DNA from: Bacillota bacterium
GTDB taxonomy: Bacteria; Bacillota; Clostridia; Acetivibrionales; DSM-1351
Assembly (NCBI GenBank): GCA_023444055.1
Contig: JAEZRV010000007.1
Span: forward strand, 62,001-126,000
Length of the DNA stretch: 64,000 nt
Direction of reading: 5' to 3'
In this document: positions 8,653 to 15,966 of the stretch, piece after piece
Layout of the letters: every line of letters begins with the position of its first letter
How positions within the stretch are numbered: position 1 is the stretch's first letter
Position numbers and translations under genes: made by a program
The notes under the pieces: generated by a model
Told to the model about the DNA's origin: nothing
The model's input: only the letters and a program-made list of their open reading frames with translations
Databases searched by the model: none

Positions 8653-9009
8653 ATGGATAAAGTATTTGAGATATCATTGCTGCTTGATTTTTATGGACAG
8701 CTGCTTACTGACAGACAATATGAAATCATAGATTTACATTATAACAATGATTTTACTTTAACAGAGATTGCGGAACAATTGGGTATTAGTCGACAGGGCG
8801 TTTATGATAATGAGAAGCGTGGAAAAGCATTACTGAATGAATATGAAAGCAAGCTAGGCTTGCTAAGCAAATTTTGTGAACAGAAAGAAAAAGCAGAGCA
8901 AGTACAGAAACATCTAGAAAATATAAATATAGCAGAGCTGAGTCAGCACAACAAAGCTATTTTAGAAAAAGTTGAGCTGGAAATAAATGAGCTTGCTAAT
9001 AGCATATAG
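8653..9009 (+). CDS. ylxM: YlxM-type helix-turn-helix protein of the SRP operon
   Basis: A 118-residue UPF0122 (YlxM/p13) protein. Residues about 18-60 form a sigma-70 region 4-like helix-turn-helix: LTDRQYEIIDLHYNNDFTL, then AEQLGISRQGVYDNEKRG. The rest is a charged, probably coiled C-terminal half. The family sits just upstream of ffh in most Firmicutes and has been linked to the signal recognition particle; here ffh follows after 26 bases. The start at 8653 has SD tggagg 7 bases upstream; the frame is open to an earlier ATG at 8614 without an SD. Confidence 0.88.
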   Translation: MDKVFEISLLLDFYGQLLTDRQYEIIDLHYNNDFTLTEIAEQLGISRQGVYDNEKRGKALLNEYESKLGLLSKFCEQKEKAEQVQKHLENINIAELSQHNKAILEKVELEINELANSI

Positions 9010-9035
9010 AGGAAGATTGAATTGGAGGTTTTAGG

Positions 9036-10388
9036 ATGTCGGTTTTTGAGGGTTTGTCAGGAAAGCTCCAAGAAACAATGAAAAAATTTCGTGGTCAAGG
9101 TAGAGTTTCCGAAAAAGATGTTAAGGAAATGATGAGAGAAATAAAGCTAGCTTTACTTGAGGCTGATGTAAATTTTAAAGTTGTTAAAGATTTTATAAAC
9201 AAGATATCTGTGAGAGCGGTTGGACAGGATGTTTTAGAAAGTCTTACGCCAGGACAGCAGGTAGTTAAAATAGTTCATGAAGAACTTATAGAATTGTTGG
9301 GTAGAGAGCAGAGCAAGGCCACATTTGCATCAAAGCCACCAACAGTGTACTTGATGGTAGGACTTCAAGGTTCCGGTAAAACTACTACATCGGGTAAGCT
9401 GGCAAGTTTATTAAGAAAACAAGGTAAGTCACCATTGCTAGTAGCGTGTGATGTTTATAGACCTGCCGCTATTAAACAGCTTCAGGTTGTCGGTGGACAG
9501 TTAAATATTCCGGTTTTTTCATTAGAGGATAATAAAAATCCTGTTCAAATTGCAACAGAAGCAGTTAAGTTTGCTAATTTAAAGCAACATGATTTGGTTA
9601 TAATAGATACTGCAGGTAGACTTCATATTGATGAGAACTTGATGGATGAACTGCTAAATATAAAGAAAGCTGTAAATCCACATGAAATTTTATTAGTTGT
9701 TGACTCTATGACAGGACAAGATGCCGTTAATGTATCACAAAGCTTCAATGAAAAGCTTGGCATTGATGGAGTAGTTCTGACAAAGCTAGATGGTGACACA
9801 AGAGGTGGTGCGGCTCTTTCAGTAAAATCTGTTACAGGTAAACCTATTAAATTTATAGGCTTAGGTGAAAAACTGAATGAGATTGAGCCATTTTTCCCTG
9901 ATAGAATGGCATCACGTATACTTGGTATGGGTGATGTATTAAGCCTTATAGAAAAAGCGCAGGATGCATTTGATGAAAAGCAGGCTCTTGAGCTGGAAAA
10001 GAAAATGCGTACAATGCAGTTTACGCTGGAAGACTTTTTAGAACAAATGCAACAGATTAAGAAATTGGGTTCAATTGGTGATATATTGGGTATGATGCCT
10101 GGTATTGATTCAAAAGCTCTAAAAGATTTAAATCAAGAAGAAAGCGAAAAAAACATGGCTCGTACTGAAGCCATCATCAGATCCATGACAAAGAAGGAAA
10201 GAAATGACCCTTCAGTAATCAATGGAAGCCGCAGAAAGAGGATTTCTGCCGGAAGTGGTACAACTGTTCAAGAAGTTAATGCACTTTTAAAGCAGTTTGA
10301 GGAAATGAGGAAAATGATGAAGATGATGACTGATATGGGCAAAAAGGGCAAAAAAGGCGGATTAGGAAGATTTAAATTGCCTTTCTAA
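9036..10388 (+). CDS. ffh: Signal recognition particle protein Ffh
   Basis: A 450-residue SRP54-type GTPase that binds 4.5S/6S SRP RNA and signal sequences and docks with FtsY for co-translational membrane targeting. An N domain (residues 1-90) precedes the G domain, with P-loop GLQGSGKTTTSGKLA, DTAGRLH and TKLDGDTRGGAAL. The M domain carries a methionine-rich C-terminus (RKMMKMMTDMGKKGKK) and the RNA-binding motif SRRKRISAGSGTTVQEVN. SD ttggagg lies 8-9 bases upstream. The length is standard. It is the second gene of the ylxM-ffh-rpsP block. Confidence 0.97.
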   Translation: MSVFEGLSGKLQETMKKFRGQGRVSEKDVKEMMREIKLALLEADVNFKVVKDFINKISVRAVGQDVLESLTPGQQVVKIVHEELIELLGREQSKATFASKPPTVYLMVGLQGSGKTTTSGKLASLLRKQGKSPLLVACDVYRPAAIKQLQVVGGQLNIPVFSLEDNKNPVQIATEAVKFANLKQHDLVIIDTAGRLHIDENLMDELLNIKKAVNPHEILLVVDSMTGQDAVNVSQSFNEKLGIDGVVLTKLDGDTRGGAALSVKSVTGKPIKFIGLGEKLNEIEPFFPDRMASRILGMGDVLSLIEKAQDAFDEKQALELEKKMRTMQFTLEDFLEQMQQIKKLGSIGDILGMMPGIDSKALKDLNQEESEKNMARTEAIIRSMTKKERNDPSVINGSRRKRISAGSGTTVQEVNALLKQFEEMRKMMKMMTDMGKKGKKGGLGRFKLPF

Positions 10389-10442
10389 ATTGTTTTATCA
10401 GTTTCGTTAGATATGAGTAGAACTTGGCTTGTGTTTAAGTGC

Positions 10443-10488
10443 AACTTAGCTTTTATTTCGCCGTTGGCTCAGTTCAAGCTAAGTTTTC
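10443..10488 (+). terminator. Hairpin between ffh and rpsP (attenuator or terminator)
   Basis: Stem aacttagctt (10443-10452) / aagctaagtt (10476-10485) followed by ttt. It lies 55 bases after ffh and ends 38 bases before the rpsP start, so it may attenuate read-through into the ribosomal protein gene. Confidence 0.5.
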
Positions 10489-10523
10489 TATAAAATTTTA
10501 ATCCTTAGAAGGAGGTGAAAATA

Positions 10524-10769
10524 ATGGCAGTTAAGATACGTTTAAAGAGAATAGGTGCTACTAAGAAACCTTTTTATAGAGTAGTAGTTGCTGATTCAAG
10601 ATATCCTAGAGATGGTAGATTTATTGATGAAATAGGTACTTACAATCCTCTAGTTAATCCAGTTGATTTCAAAATTGATGCAGAGAAGGCTCAGAAATGG
10701 ATTAAGAATGGTGCACAGCCTACTGATACAGTTAAGTCACTTCTTAAAAATTCTGGTATTATTCAATAA
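10524..10769 (+). CDS. rpsP: 30S ribosomal protein S16
   Basis: An 81-residue small-subunit protein with the conserved N-terminus MAVKIRLKRIGATKKPFYRV, the ADSRYPRDGRFIDEIGTYNP segment and the C-terminal GAQPTDTVKSLLKNSGI. It binds 16S rRNA and is needed for early 30S assembly. The ATG at 10524 follows SD aaggaggtg and is preferred over the upstream codon at 10515. Order ffh-rpsP-khpA-rimM-trmD-rplS is conserved in Firmicutes. Confidence 0.97.
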   Translation: MAVKIRLKRIGATKKPFYRVVVADSRYPRDGRFIDEIGTYNPLVNPVDFKIDAEKAQKWIKNGAQPTDTVKSLLKNSGIIQ

Positions 10770-10802
10770 TATCAAAGCATTATGCTGAATCAACATGTAT
10801 CG

Positions 10803-10966
10803 TAAACAGAAATGCGTACCGCCACGATAGTTTTACTATTTTTTAATGCCAGTAGTTGGCGTGGAGGTTAGCATAAAAGAAGTCAATAATGTAGCGTTAA
10901 ACAGAAATGCGTACCGCCACGATAGTTTTACTATTTTTTAATGCCAGTAGTTGGCGTGGAGGTTAG
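10803..10966 (+). repeat. Duplicated 69-bp khpA leader with SD-masking hairpin
   Basis: Two identical 69-base copies lie 95 bases apart, at 10803-10871 and 10898-10966. Each contains accgccacg and, 34 bases later, cgtggaggt. These can pair over 8 of 9 positions and would bury the Shine-Dalgarno ggaggt. Copy 2 directly precedes the khpA ATG. Copy 1 ends with the same SD followed by ata where copy 2 has the atg, so the old start codon appears to have been lost after duplication. The repeat suggests translation of khpA is controlled by this stem. Confidence 0.7.
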
Positions 10967-10967
10967 T

Positions 10968-11198
10968 ATGAGAGAATTGCTTGAAAACATTGCAAAATCT
11001 CTTGTGGATTTTCCAGATGAGGTTTTTGTGAATGAGATTCAGAATGAAAAGTCAATCATCCTTGAGCTTAAAGTTTCTAAGGATGATATGGGTAAAGTAA
11101 TTGGTAAGCAAGGCAGAATTGCTAAAGCTATCAGAACTGTTGTCAAGGCTGCAGCAGTTAAGGACAACAGAAGAGTAGTTGTAGATATCATACAATAA
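10968..11198 (+). CDS. khpA: KH-domain RNA-binding protein KhpA
   Basis: A 76-residue single KH-domain protein. The GKVIGKQGRIAKAIRTVVKA segment holds the G-x-x-G RNA-binding loop (GKQG). KhpA pairs with KhpB/EloR in Firmicutes to bind RNAs that affect cell elongation and division. The start ATG 10968 is set by SD ggaggt 6 bases upstream and by the family N-terminus (MRELLENIAKSLVD). The frame continues upstream, but only through the duplicated leader. It sits in its usual place between rpsP and rimM, though here it is separated from rimM by a 540-bp spacer. Confidence 0.93.
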   Translation: MRELLENIAKSLVDFPDEVFVNEIQNEKSIILELKVSKDDMGKVIGKQGRIAKAIRTVVKAAAVKDNRRVVVDIIQ

Positions 11199-11200
11199 GA

Positions 11201-11221
11201 AAAGGGGGCTAATGCCCCTTT
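11201..11221 (+). terminator. Short terminator after khpA
   Basis: Stem aaagggg (11201-11207) / ccccttt (11215-11221) immediately after the khpA stop; a weak T tract follows. Confidence 0.6.
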
Positions 11222-11273
11222 ACTTATATGTAGAATGATATATTTAAATATTACAAAGAAAATTATAGTTACG

Positions 11274-11533
11274 TAATACTATTTCGTTTTTAAAATATAA
11301 AAAACAATATTTTAAAATCACTGCTTACGCAGTGCGCTGCATGTGCAGCGACTCATAGTATTGAACAATGCGAAGTTTACAATTTGTGCATTCATCATTC
11401 TCTTCGCATATCAAAAAGCTGCGAGCAGCTTTTTGTGTATTTGAGCAACCGAGAAATGGCGAGCTTCGCTCCAACGCCGCAAATGCGGCTATTTAAAATG
11501 TGATTCCACATTTTAAATGCAAATTAGTATAAG
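11274..11533. repeat. Palindrome-rich repeat element with imperfect terminal inverted repeats
   Basis: About 260 bases that split khpA from rimM. The ends are taatactatttcg and the roughly complementary aaattagtataag. The inside is a string of small stems: cactgc/gcagtg, cgctgca/tgcagcg, aaaaagctgc/gcagctttt, gccgc/gcggc and ttaaaatgtg/cacattttaa. The same end sequences, joined by only about 35 internal bases, occur at 23348-23405. It looks like a non-autonomous mobile element or a shell into which other repeats were inserted. No ORF was found. Confidence 0.5.
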
Positions 11534-11744
11534 ATTGTAGGCAAATGATAAACTCTTATTTATTCCAAAAAAATGCATTACTCTTACTTTCTATGTAAAG
11601 ATATATTGTAACCATTATGAATAAAGGAATTTATTAGTACTAAATATTTTAAAAATATATTTTAATGTTAGATATATTCTTTGATGTTAAATATATTTCT
11701 TAATGTTTAAATAAAAATAACATCTGTAAAGATAGGTGATTTTA
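11534..11744. other. AT-rich spacer upstream of rimM
   Basis: About 210 bases, very AT-rich, with three near copies of a short run of the type tgttaaatatatt (around 11663-11710). It probably contains the promoter now serving rimM-trmD, since the repeat element has cut the ancestral operon. No gene was seen. Confidence 0.3.
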
Positions 11745-12254
11745 ATGCTTGAATATTTAATTATTGGACAAATAATCAATACCCATGGCGTAAAGGGAGA
11801 ACTAAAAGCTACAGTCATGACTGATGATCCTCATAGGTTTAATGACCTTGACTGGGTTTATGTTGATAAAAAAGGGAAACTAGAAAAGTATAATATTAAC
11901 GGTGTAAAATTCTTCAAGCAATTTGTCATACTCAAGTTTGAAAGTGTAGATACAATGGAAGCGGCAGAAAAATTTAAAGGCTTATATATGAAAGTTGATA
12001 GAGCTAACGCAGTAAAGCTACCAAAAGGTTCCTTCTTTATAGCAGATATTATTGGATTGCAGGTTTATGATGAAAAAGATGAGCTTCTAGGTCAATTATC
12101 TGATGTAATTCAAACTGGTAGTAATGACGTTTATGTAGTTAAGGATGAAGCAGGCAAAGAATTGCTAATTCCAGCACTAAAAAGTGTTGTCAAAGAAATT
12201 TCAATAGATGACGGAAGAATTTCTGTTATACTACCGAAAGGATTGCTTGACTAA
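11745..12254 (+). CDS. rimM: Ribosome maturation factor RimM
   Basis: A 169-residue 16S rRNA processing factor that binds S19 and helps mature the 30S head. The N-terminal RimM barrel begins YLIIGQIINTHGVKGELKA. The C-terminal PRC-like barrel follows SFFIADIIGLQVYDE and contains VIQTGSNDVYVVKDEAGKELLIPAL. The length is standard. ATG 11745 is preferred over the upstream GTG at 11736 because it gives the family N-terminus and lies 6 bases after aggtga. Its stop overlaps the trmD start by one base. Confidence 0.95.
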   Translation: MLEYLIIGQIINTHGVKGELKATVMTDDPHRFNDLDWVYVDKKGKLEKYNINGVKFFKQFVILKFESVDTMEAAEKFKGLYMKVDRANAVKLPKGSFFIADIIGLQVYDEKDELLGQLSDVIQTGSNDVYVVKDEAGKELLIPALKSVVKEISIDDGRISVILPKGLLD

Positions 12255-12946
12255 TGAAATTTGATGTACTTACGCTGTTTCCAGATACATTTAATGTTGT
12301 AATGAGAGAGAGTATTATTGGTCGTGCTCAGGAAAATGGGATTATTCAAGTTAATGCAATTAATATAAGAGATTATTCAAAGGACAAGCATAAAAAAGTT
12401 GATGACTATCCTTTTGGTGGCGGTACTGGAATGGTTATGGCATGCCAGCCTGTTATTGATGCATATAATGAAATCACAAAAAATTTGGTAACAAAACCCA
12501 AAGTTATTTATATGAGTCCTCAGGGGCGAGTTTTAACTCAAAAGATTGCAAAAGAGCTTTCAACTGAAGAGCACTTAATATTGTTATGTGGTCATTACGA
12601 GGGTATAGACGAAAGAATAATTGAAGAAATAGTTGATGAAGAAATTTCTATAGGTGATTATGTTTTAACAGGTGGTGAGCTACCTGCTATGGTTCTCATT
12701 GATTGCGTAAGCAGACTTATAAATGGGGTATTAGCCAGTGAAAACTCATACAGTGAAGAGTCACATTTTAATGGACTGTTAGAGTATCCTCAGTATACAA
12801 GACCTGCTGATTATAACGGAAATAAAGTTCCTGACGTATTGTTGTCAGGGCATCATGCTAATATTGAAAAGTGGAGAATACAGCAATCGTTGGAAAGAAC
12901 AAAGAAGAAAAGACCTGATATGTATGAATTATATGAAAAGGACTAA
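12254..12946 (+). CDS. trmD: tRNA (guanine-37-N1)-methyltransferase
   Basis: A 230-residue SPOUT methyltransferase that makes m1G37 in tRNAs and protects against +1 frameshifts. The trefoil-knot SAM site is visible in LLCGHYEGIDERI and YVLTGGELPAMVLID. The N-terminus MKFDVLTLFPDTF and the PFGGGTGMVM segment are diagnostic. Start and stop of rimM overlap (taatg), so translation is probably coupled. A mobile repeat element lies between this gene and rplS, breaking the usual trmD-rplS spacing. Confidence 0.97.
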   Translation: MKFDVLTLFPDTFNVVMRESIIGRAQENGIIQVNAINIRDYSKDKHKKVDDYPFGGGTGMVMACQPVIDAYNEITKNLVTKPKVIYMSPQGRVLTQKIAKELSTEEHLILLCGHYEGIDERIIEEIVDEEISIGDYVLTGGELPAMVLIDCVSRLINGVLASENSYSEESHFNGLLEYPQYTRPADYNGNKVPDVLLSGHHANIEKWRIQQSLERTKKKRPDMYELYEKD

Positions 12947-13023
12947 AAGTCCATTTGTCAATGTAATTGGAAAAGTTTCAAAAATCTATTTTTCTATAAA
13001 TCAGAGGAATTTAAAAAATTGAC

Positions 13024-13203
13024 GTTACTATTCAGTCATTGACAATACGATATTTAGCTCAGAAAATGCTTTTACAGATTCATAAGTACCAACTATACTT
13101 TCGAGTTGTTTTTGCAACAAACCATTGATAATTATGAACACCAATGTACTTTTGATGTGGAAAAGCTGAGTTAATAATCTATATTATATGGCTGAATAGT
13201 AAC
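13024..13203. mobile_element. MITE-like element, family A copy 1
   Basis: A 180-bp element with 14-base terminal inverted repeats, gttactattcagtc (13024-13037) and ggctgaatagtaac (13190-13203); the last base pair of the stem differs. It is flanked by a perfect 8-bp direct repeat aaattgac (13016-13023 and 13204-13211), a target-site duplication. The right half is nearly identical to the element at 53811-53951. There is no ORF, so it must be moved by a transposase elsewhere. It ends about 40 bases upstream of the rplS promoter. Confidence 0.85.
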
Positions 13204-13243
13204 AAATTGACACAAAATTCATTAGAATTTTAGCGATATATAC

Positions 13244-13350
13244 TTTACAACATTACTCAAAATGTGTTATAATCTGCTTTGTGTGTAATACGGATGGTCC
13301 TCTGCACTTATGATGCACGAACGTCTAGGAAAGGGAGGAGGAATTATACA
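13244..13350 (+). promoter_or_regulatory. rplS promoter and leader
   Basis: A -35 tttaca (13244-13249), an 18-base spacer and a -10 tataat (13268-13273) preceded by tgt, an extended -10 form. The leader of roughly 70 bases before the ATG carries the strong SD gggaggagg. An autoregulatory L19 leader is known in some Firmicutes and a structured segment may be present (around 13290-13332), but I cannot confirm its fold by eye. Confidence 0.6.
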
Positions 13351-13692
13351 ATGGATATCTTAAAGTCAATTGAAAGTGAACAAATAAGATCTGACATTCC
13401 AAATTTGGAAATTGGTGATTTTATAAAGGTTCATGCAAAGATCATAGAAGGAAATAGGGAAAGAATACAGGTATTTGAAGGAACTGTTATTGCTAAAAAA
13501 GGTTCAGGTTTAAAAGAAACTTTTACAGTAAGAAGAGTATCTTACGGTGTTGGTGTTGAAAGAATTTTCCCTGTTAACTCACCAAGAATTGATCATATCG
13601 AACTAGTTAGAAAAGGTGTTGTTAGAAGAGCTAAACTATACTATCTACGTGATAGAGTTGGTAAAGCTGCAAAAATCAAGGAAAGACTATAA
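13351..13692 (+). CDS. rplS: 50S ribosomal protein L19
   Basis: A 113-residue large-subunit protein at the 30S-50S interface. Conserved segments include IPNLEIGDFIKVHAKI, VFEGTVIAKKGSG, FTVRRVSYGVGVERIFPVNSP and the C-terminal RRAKLYYLRDRVGKAAKIKE. ATG 13351 is fixed by SD gggaggagg; the frame extends upstream through the leader but without a ribosome site. It is transcribed from its own promoter and ended by a terminator 13 bases after the stop. Confidence 0.97.
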   Translation: MDILKSIESEQIRSDIPNLEIGDFIKVHAKIIEGNRERIQVFEGTVIAKKGSGLKETFTVRRVSYGVGVERIFPVNSPRIDHIELVRKGVVRRAKLYYLRDRVGKAAKIKERL

Positions 13693-13704
13693 GCTTGAAA
13701 ACAG

Positions 13705-13741
13705 AAAAAACCTGGAGGCAATATCGTCTCTGGGTTTTTTT
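13705..13741 (+). terminator. Terminator of rplS
   Basis: Interrupted stem aaaaaacctggag / ctctgggtttttt ending in a T-run. Confidence 0.8.
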
Positions 13742-13872
13742 AGTAAAATATCTTTAATATAAAAATACATAATATAATGAATTAACTGTAAATTTTGATA
13801 AGTTTTATTACAAATAGTATACTTTATATTATTAATTGTAATATAATTATATAAAAAACATGAGGTGATATA

Positions 13873-14640
13873 ATGGAGAATAAAAATTCTGAGGGTAGCA
13901 ATGATGAGGTATTAGATAATTCATTTGATACAGATATCAGTGATTCAAATATGAATGATAATAATACTGAAAATGATGTTGAAATAAATGATAAAGAAAA
14001 TAATGTTGAAAATACTATTAGTGATGATAATAATGAAATCGCTCCTAAAAAGAAAAATTCTATAGGTAGAGAGATACTTGAATGGGGAATGGTCATTGTT
14101 GCAGCACTAGTAATATCAATGGTTATAAAGGCATTTGTATTCTCGACCTACAAAGTTAATATGGTTTCAATGGAGAATACCCTTATTGAAGGTCATAACG
14201 TAATCGTTTATAAAACAGGTTATTTCTTTAGTGAGCCAGAACACGGTGATATAGTAGTATTTATGCACGAGGAAGGCAAGATTAAGAATTTTGTTAAGTA
14301 TTTACCAATCAGAAATCCAGGTGAGGTTGACTATATTAAAAGAGTAATAGGATTGCCTGGTGATCAGATTGATATAAGAAAAGATGGTTATGTATATCGT
14401 AAATCTGCGGAAGATAAGGATTTTGTTAAGCTAGATGAACCATATACAAAAACACTTACAGATTCTAAAGGTATGCAGATGCCATTTACAGTACCAGAGG
14501 GTCAATTGTTCGTAATGGGTGATAATAGACAACAAAGTCTCGATTCAAGGCAAATAGGAACAATAGATATGGATGTTGTTATTGGTAAGGCAGTTTTCCG
14601 AATCTGGCCATTATCTAAATTTGGTGGTTTGTACGAGTAA
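13873..14640 (+). CDS. lepB: Type I signal peptidase (prokaryotic Lys type)
   Basis: A 255-residue membrane-bound signal peptidase of the bacterial S26A type. It has an acidic, Asn-rich cytoplasmic N-terminus (residues 1-58), one transmembrane helix (about 70-90), catalytic Ser99 in NMVSMENTL and general-base Lys156 in VDYIKRVIGLPGD, followed by VMGDNRQQSLDSRQIG. The unstructured N-terminal tail is longer than in most homologues. It removes Sec/Tat signal peptides on the outer face of the membrane. The position after rplS matches B. subtilis-type order. SD gaggtg is 6 bases upstream. It is distinct from the ER-type signal peptidase at 26.5 kb. Confidence 0.93.
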   Translation: MENKNSEGSNDEVLDNSFDTDISDSNMNDNNTENDVEINDKENNVENTISDDNNEIAPKKKNSIGREILEWGMVIVAALVISMVIKAFVFSTYKVNMVSMENTLIEGHNVIVYKTGYFFSEPEHGDIVVFMHEEGKIKNFVKYLPIRNPGEVDYIKRVIGLPGDQIDIRKDGYVYRKSAEDKDFVKLDEPYTKTLTDSKGMQMPFTVPEGQLFVMGDNRQQSLDSRQIGTIDMDVVIGKAVFRIWPLSKFGGLYE

Positions 14641-14671
14641 TACTACAACTGATATTAAATTTAGTTTTTTA

Positions 14672-14720
14672 AGAGTTCTGAGGATGGTAGGCATTAAAAA
14701 CTATCATACCTAAGAACTCT
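14672..14720 (+). terminator. Hairpin after lepB
   Basis: Stem agagttct (14672-14679) / agaactct (14713-14720), extended inward by atggtag/ctatcat. The downstream T tract is weak, so terminator strength is doubtful. Confidence 0.45.
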
Positions 14721-14874
14721 GTTAATTTATAAATATTTTTACAGTATAAAAGCAAATAGAAAGTTTGAAAGACATATAAATTTGAAAAGGAGGTGCCGAG
14801 CCTATATCATTTCAGTCAAGTAAATAAGCATTTTCTTGATGTTCTTTTGTGAAATGTTTGGCTTGGGCATATTT

Positions 14875-15756
14875 ATGAATATTCAATGGTTTCCGGGGCA
14901 TATGGCAAAGACAAGGAGGCTTATAGCTGAAAATTTAAAGCTTGTTGATGTTATTATAGAACTCCTTGATGCAAGAATACCATTTAGCAGCAGAAATCCA
15001 GAGATTAATTCTCTAATTAATAACAAGCCAAGACTTGTAGCTTTCAACAAATCAGACTTGGCAGATGATCAGATATCAAGTCAATGGATACAATGGTATG
15101 CCAATCAAGGCATTAAGTGCATTTTAATAAATTCAATAACTGGTAAAGGACTTAATGAAGTTAAGACCAGAGCGCGTGACCTAATGTCCGAAAAAATTGA
15201 ACGGGATAAAGCAAAAGGAAAGATTTTTACACCGGTCAGAACTATGGTAGTAGGTATCCCAAATGTAGGCAAGTCTTCGTTTATAAATAAAATTGTAGGT
15301 AAAGCTACAGCTCAGACAGGAGATAGACCTGGAGTAACAAGAGGAAAGCAGTGGATTAGAATAAACTCTGAGATAGAGCTTTTAGATACACCTGGTATTC
15401 TTTGGCCAAAATTTGAAGATCAAGAGGTTGGAATGAACCTTGCTTTTACTGGTGCTATCAAGGATGACATAATGGACACATCCGAAGTGGCGATGGAGCT
15501 GCTTTATAGGTTGTCTTTGCTATATTCAAAGGAATTATGCACAAGATTCAAGCTTGAACCTGATTCAATAAAAAATGTAGAGAAACTAGAGCTTTTAGAA
15601 ACTGTCGGGCGAAAGAGGGGTTGCATCATATCTAAAGGGCAGATAGATTATTCTCGAATATCTGCAATAGTTTTAGATGAATTTAGAGGCGGCAAAATCG
15701 GAAAAATAACTCTCGAAAAACCTAATGACAGAGCTATGCAAAATCAACAGGAATAG
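14875..15756 (+). CDS. rbgA: Ribosome biogenesis GTPase RbgA (YlqF)
   Basis: A 293-residue circularly permuted GTPase for late 50S assembly. The N-terminus MNIQWFPGHMAKTRR is characteristic. The G motifs come in permuted order: G4 NKSD near residue 58, G1 GIPNVGKSS near 125, G3 DTPG near 175. The C-terminal ANTAR-like RNA-binding domain completes the usual length. The chosen ATG matches the family, but it has only a weak SD. A strong aaggaggtg lies about 80 bases earlier with no good ORF of its own, so the real start or a short leader peptide needs attention. It stands before rnhB, although here the order is broken by a minus-strand solute-binding gene. Confidence 0.92.
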   Translation: MNIQWFPGHMAKTRRLIAENLKLVDVIIELLDARIPFSSRNPEINSLINNKPRLVAFNKSDLADDQISSQWIQWYANQGIKCILINSITGKGLNEVKTRARDLMSEKIERDKAKGKIFTPVRTMVVGIPNVGKSSFINKIVGKATAQTGDRPGVTRGKQWIRINSEIELLDTPGILWPKFEDQEVGMNLAFTGAIKDDIMDTSEVAMELLYRLSLLYSKELCTRFKLEPDSIKNVEKLELLETVGRKRGCIISKGQIDYSRISAIVLDEFRGGKIGKITLEKPNDRAMQNQQE

Positions 15757-15823
15757 TTCGACTAAAATAGCTAATAAAACTATTATTTAAAAATTAGTAT
15801 AGTTGAAAGAATGGTAATTTAAT

Positions 15824-15876
15824 AAGCCGATGCGGGATACACCTTTTTATGTTGTGTATCACTGCATCGGCTTTTG
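15824..15876. terminator. Bidirectional terminator between rbgA and the solute-binding protein gene
   Basis: Stem aagccgatgc (15824-15833) / gcatcggctt (15864-15873) with an inner stem gatacac/gtgtatc, T-run on the plus strand. It serves rbgA and lies downstream of the convergent gene. Confidence 0.75.
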
Positions 15877-15966
15877 TTGTTTATTAGGATATCAATTTTT
15901 ATAGTAATTTGTGGGATCTCATTTTAAACAGCAGCATATTTGGAGTTATGGTGAATCTAGCAAATA

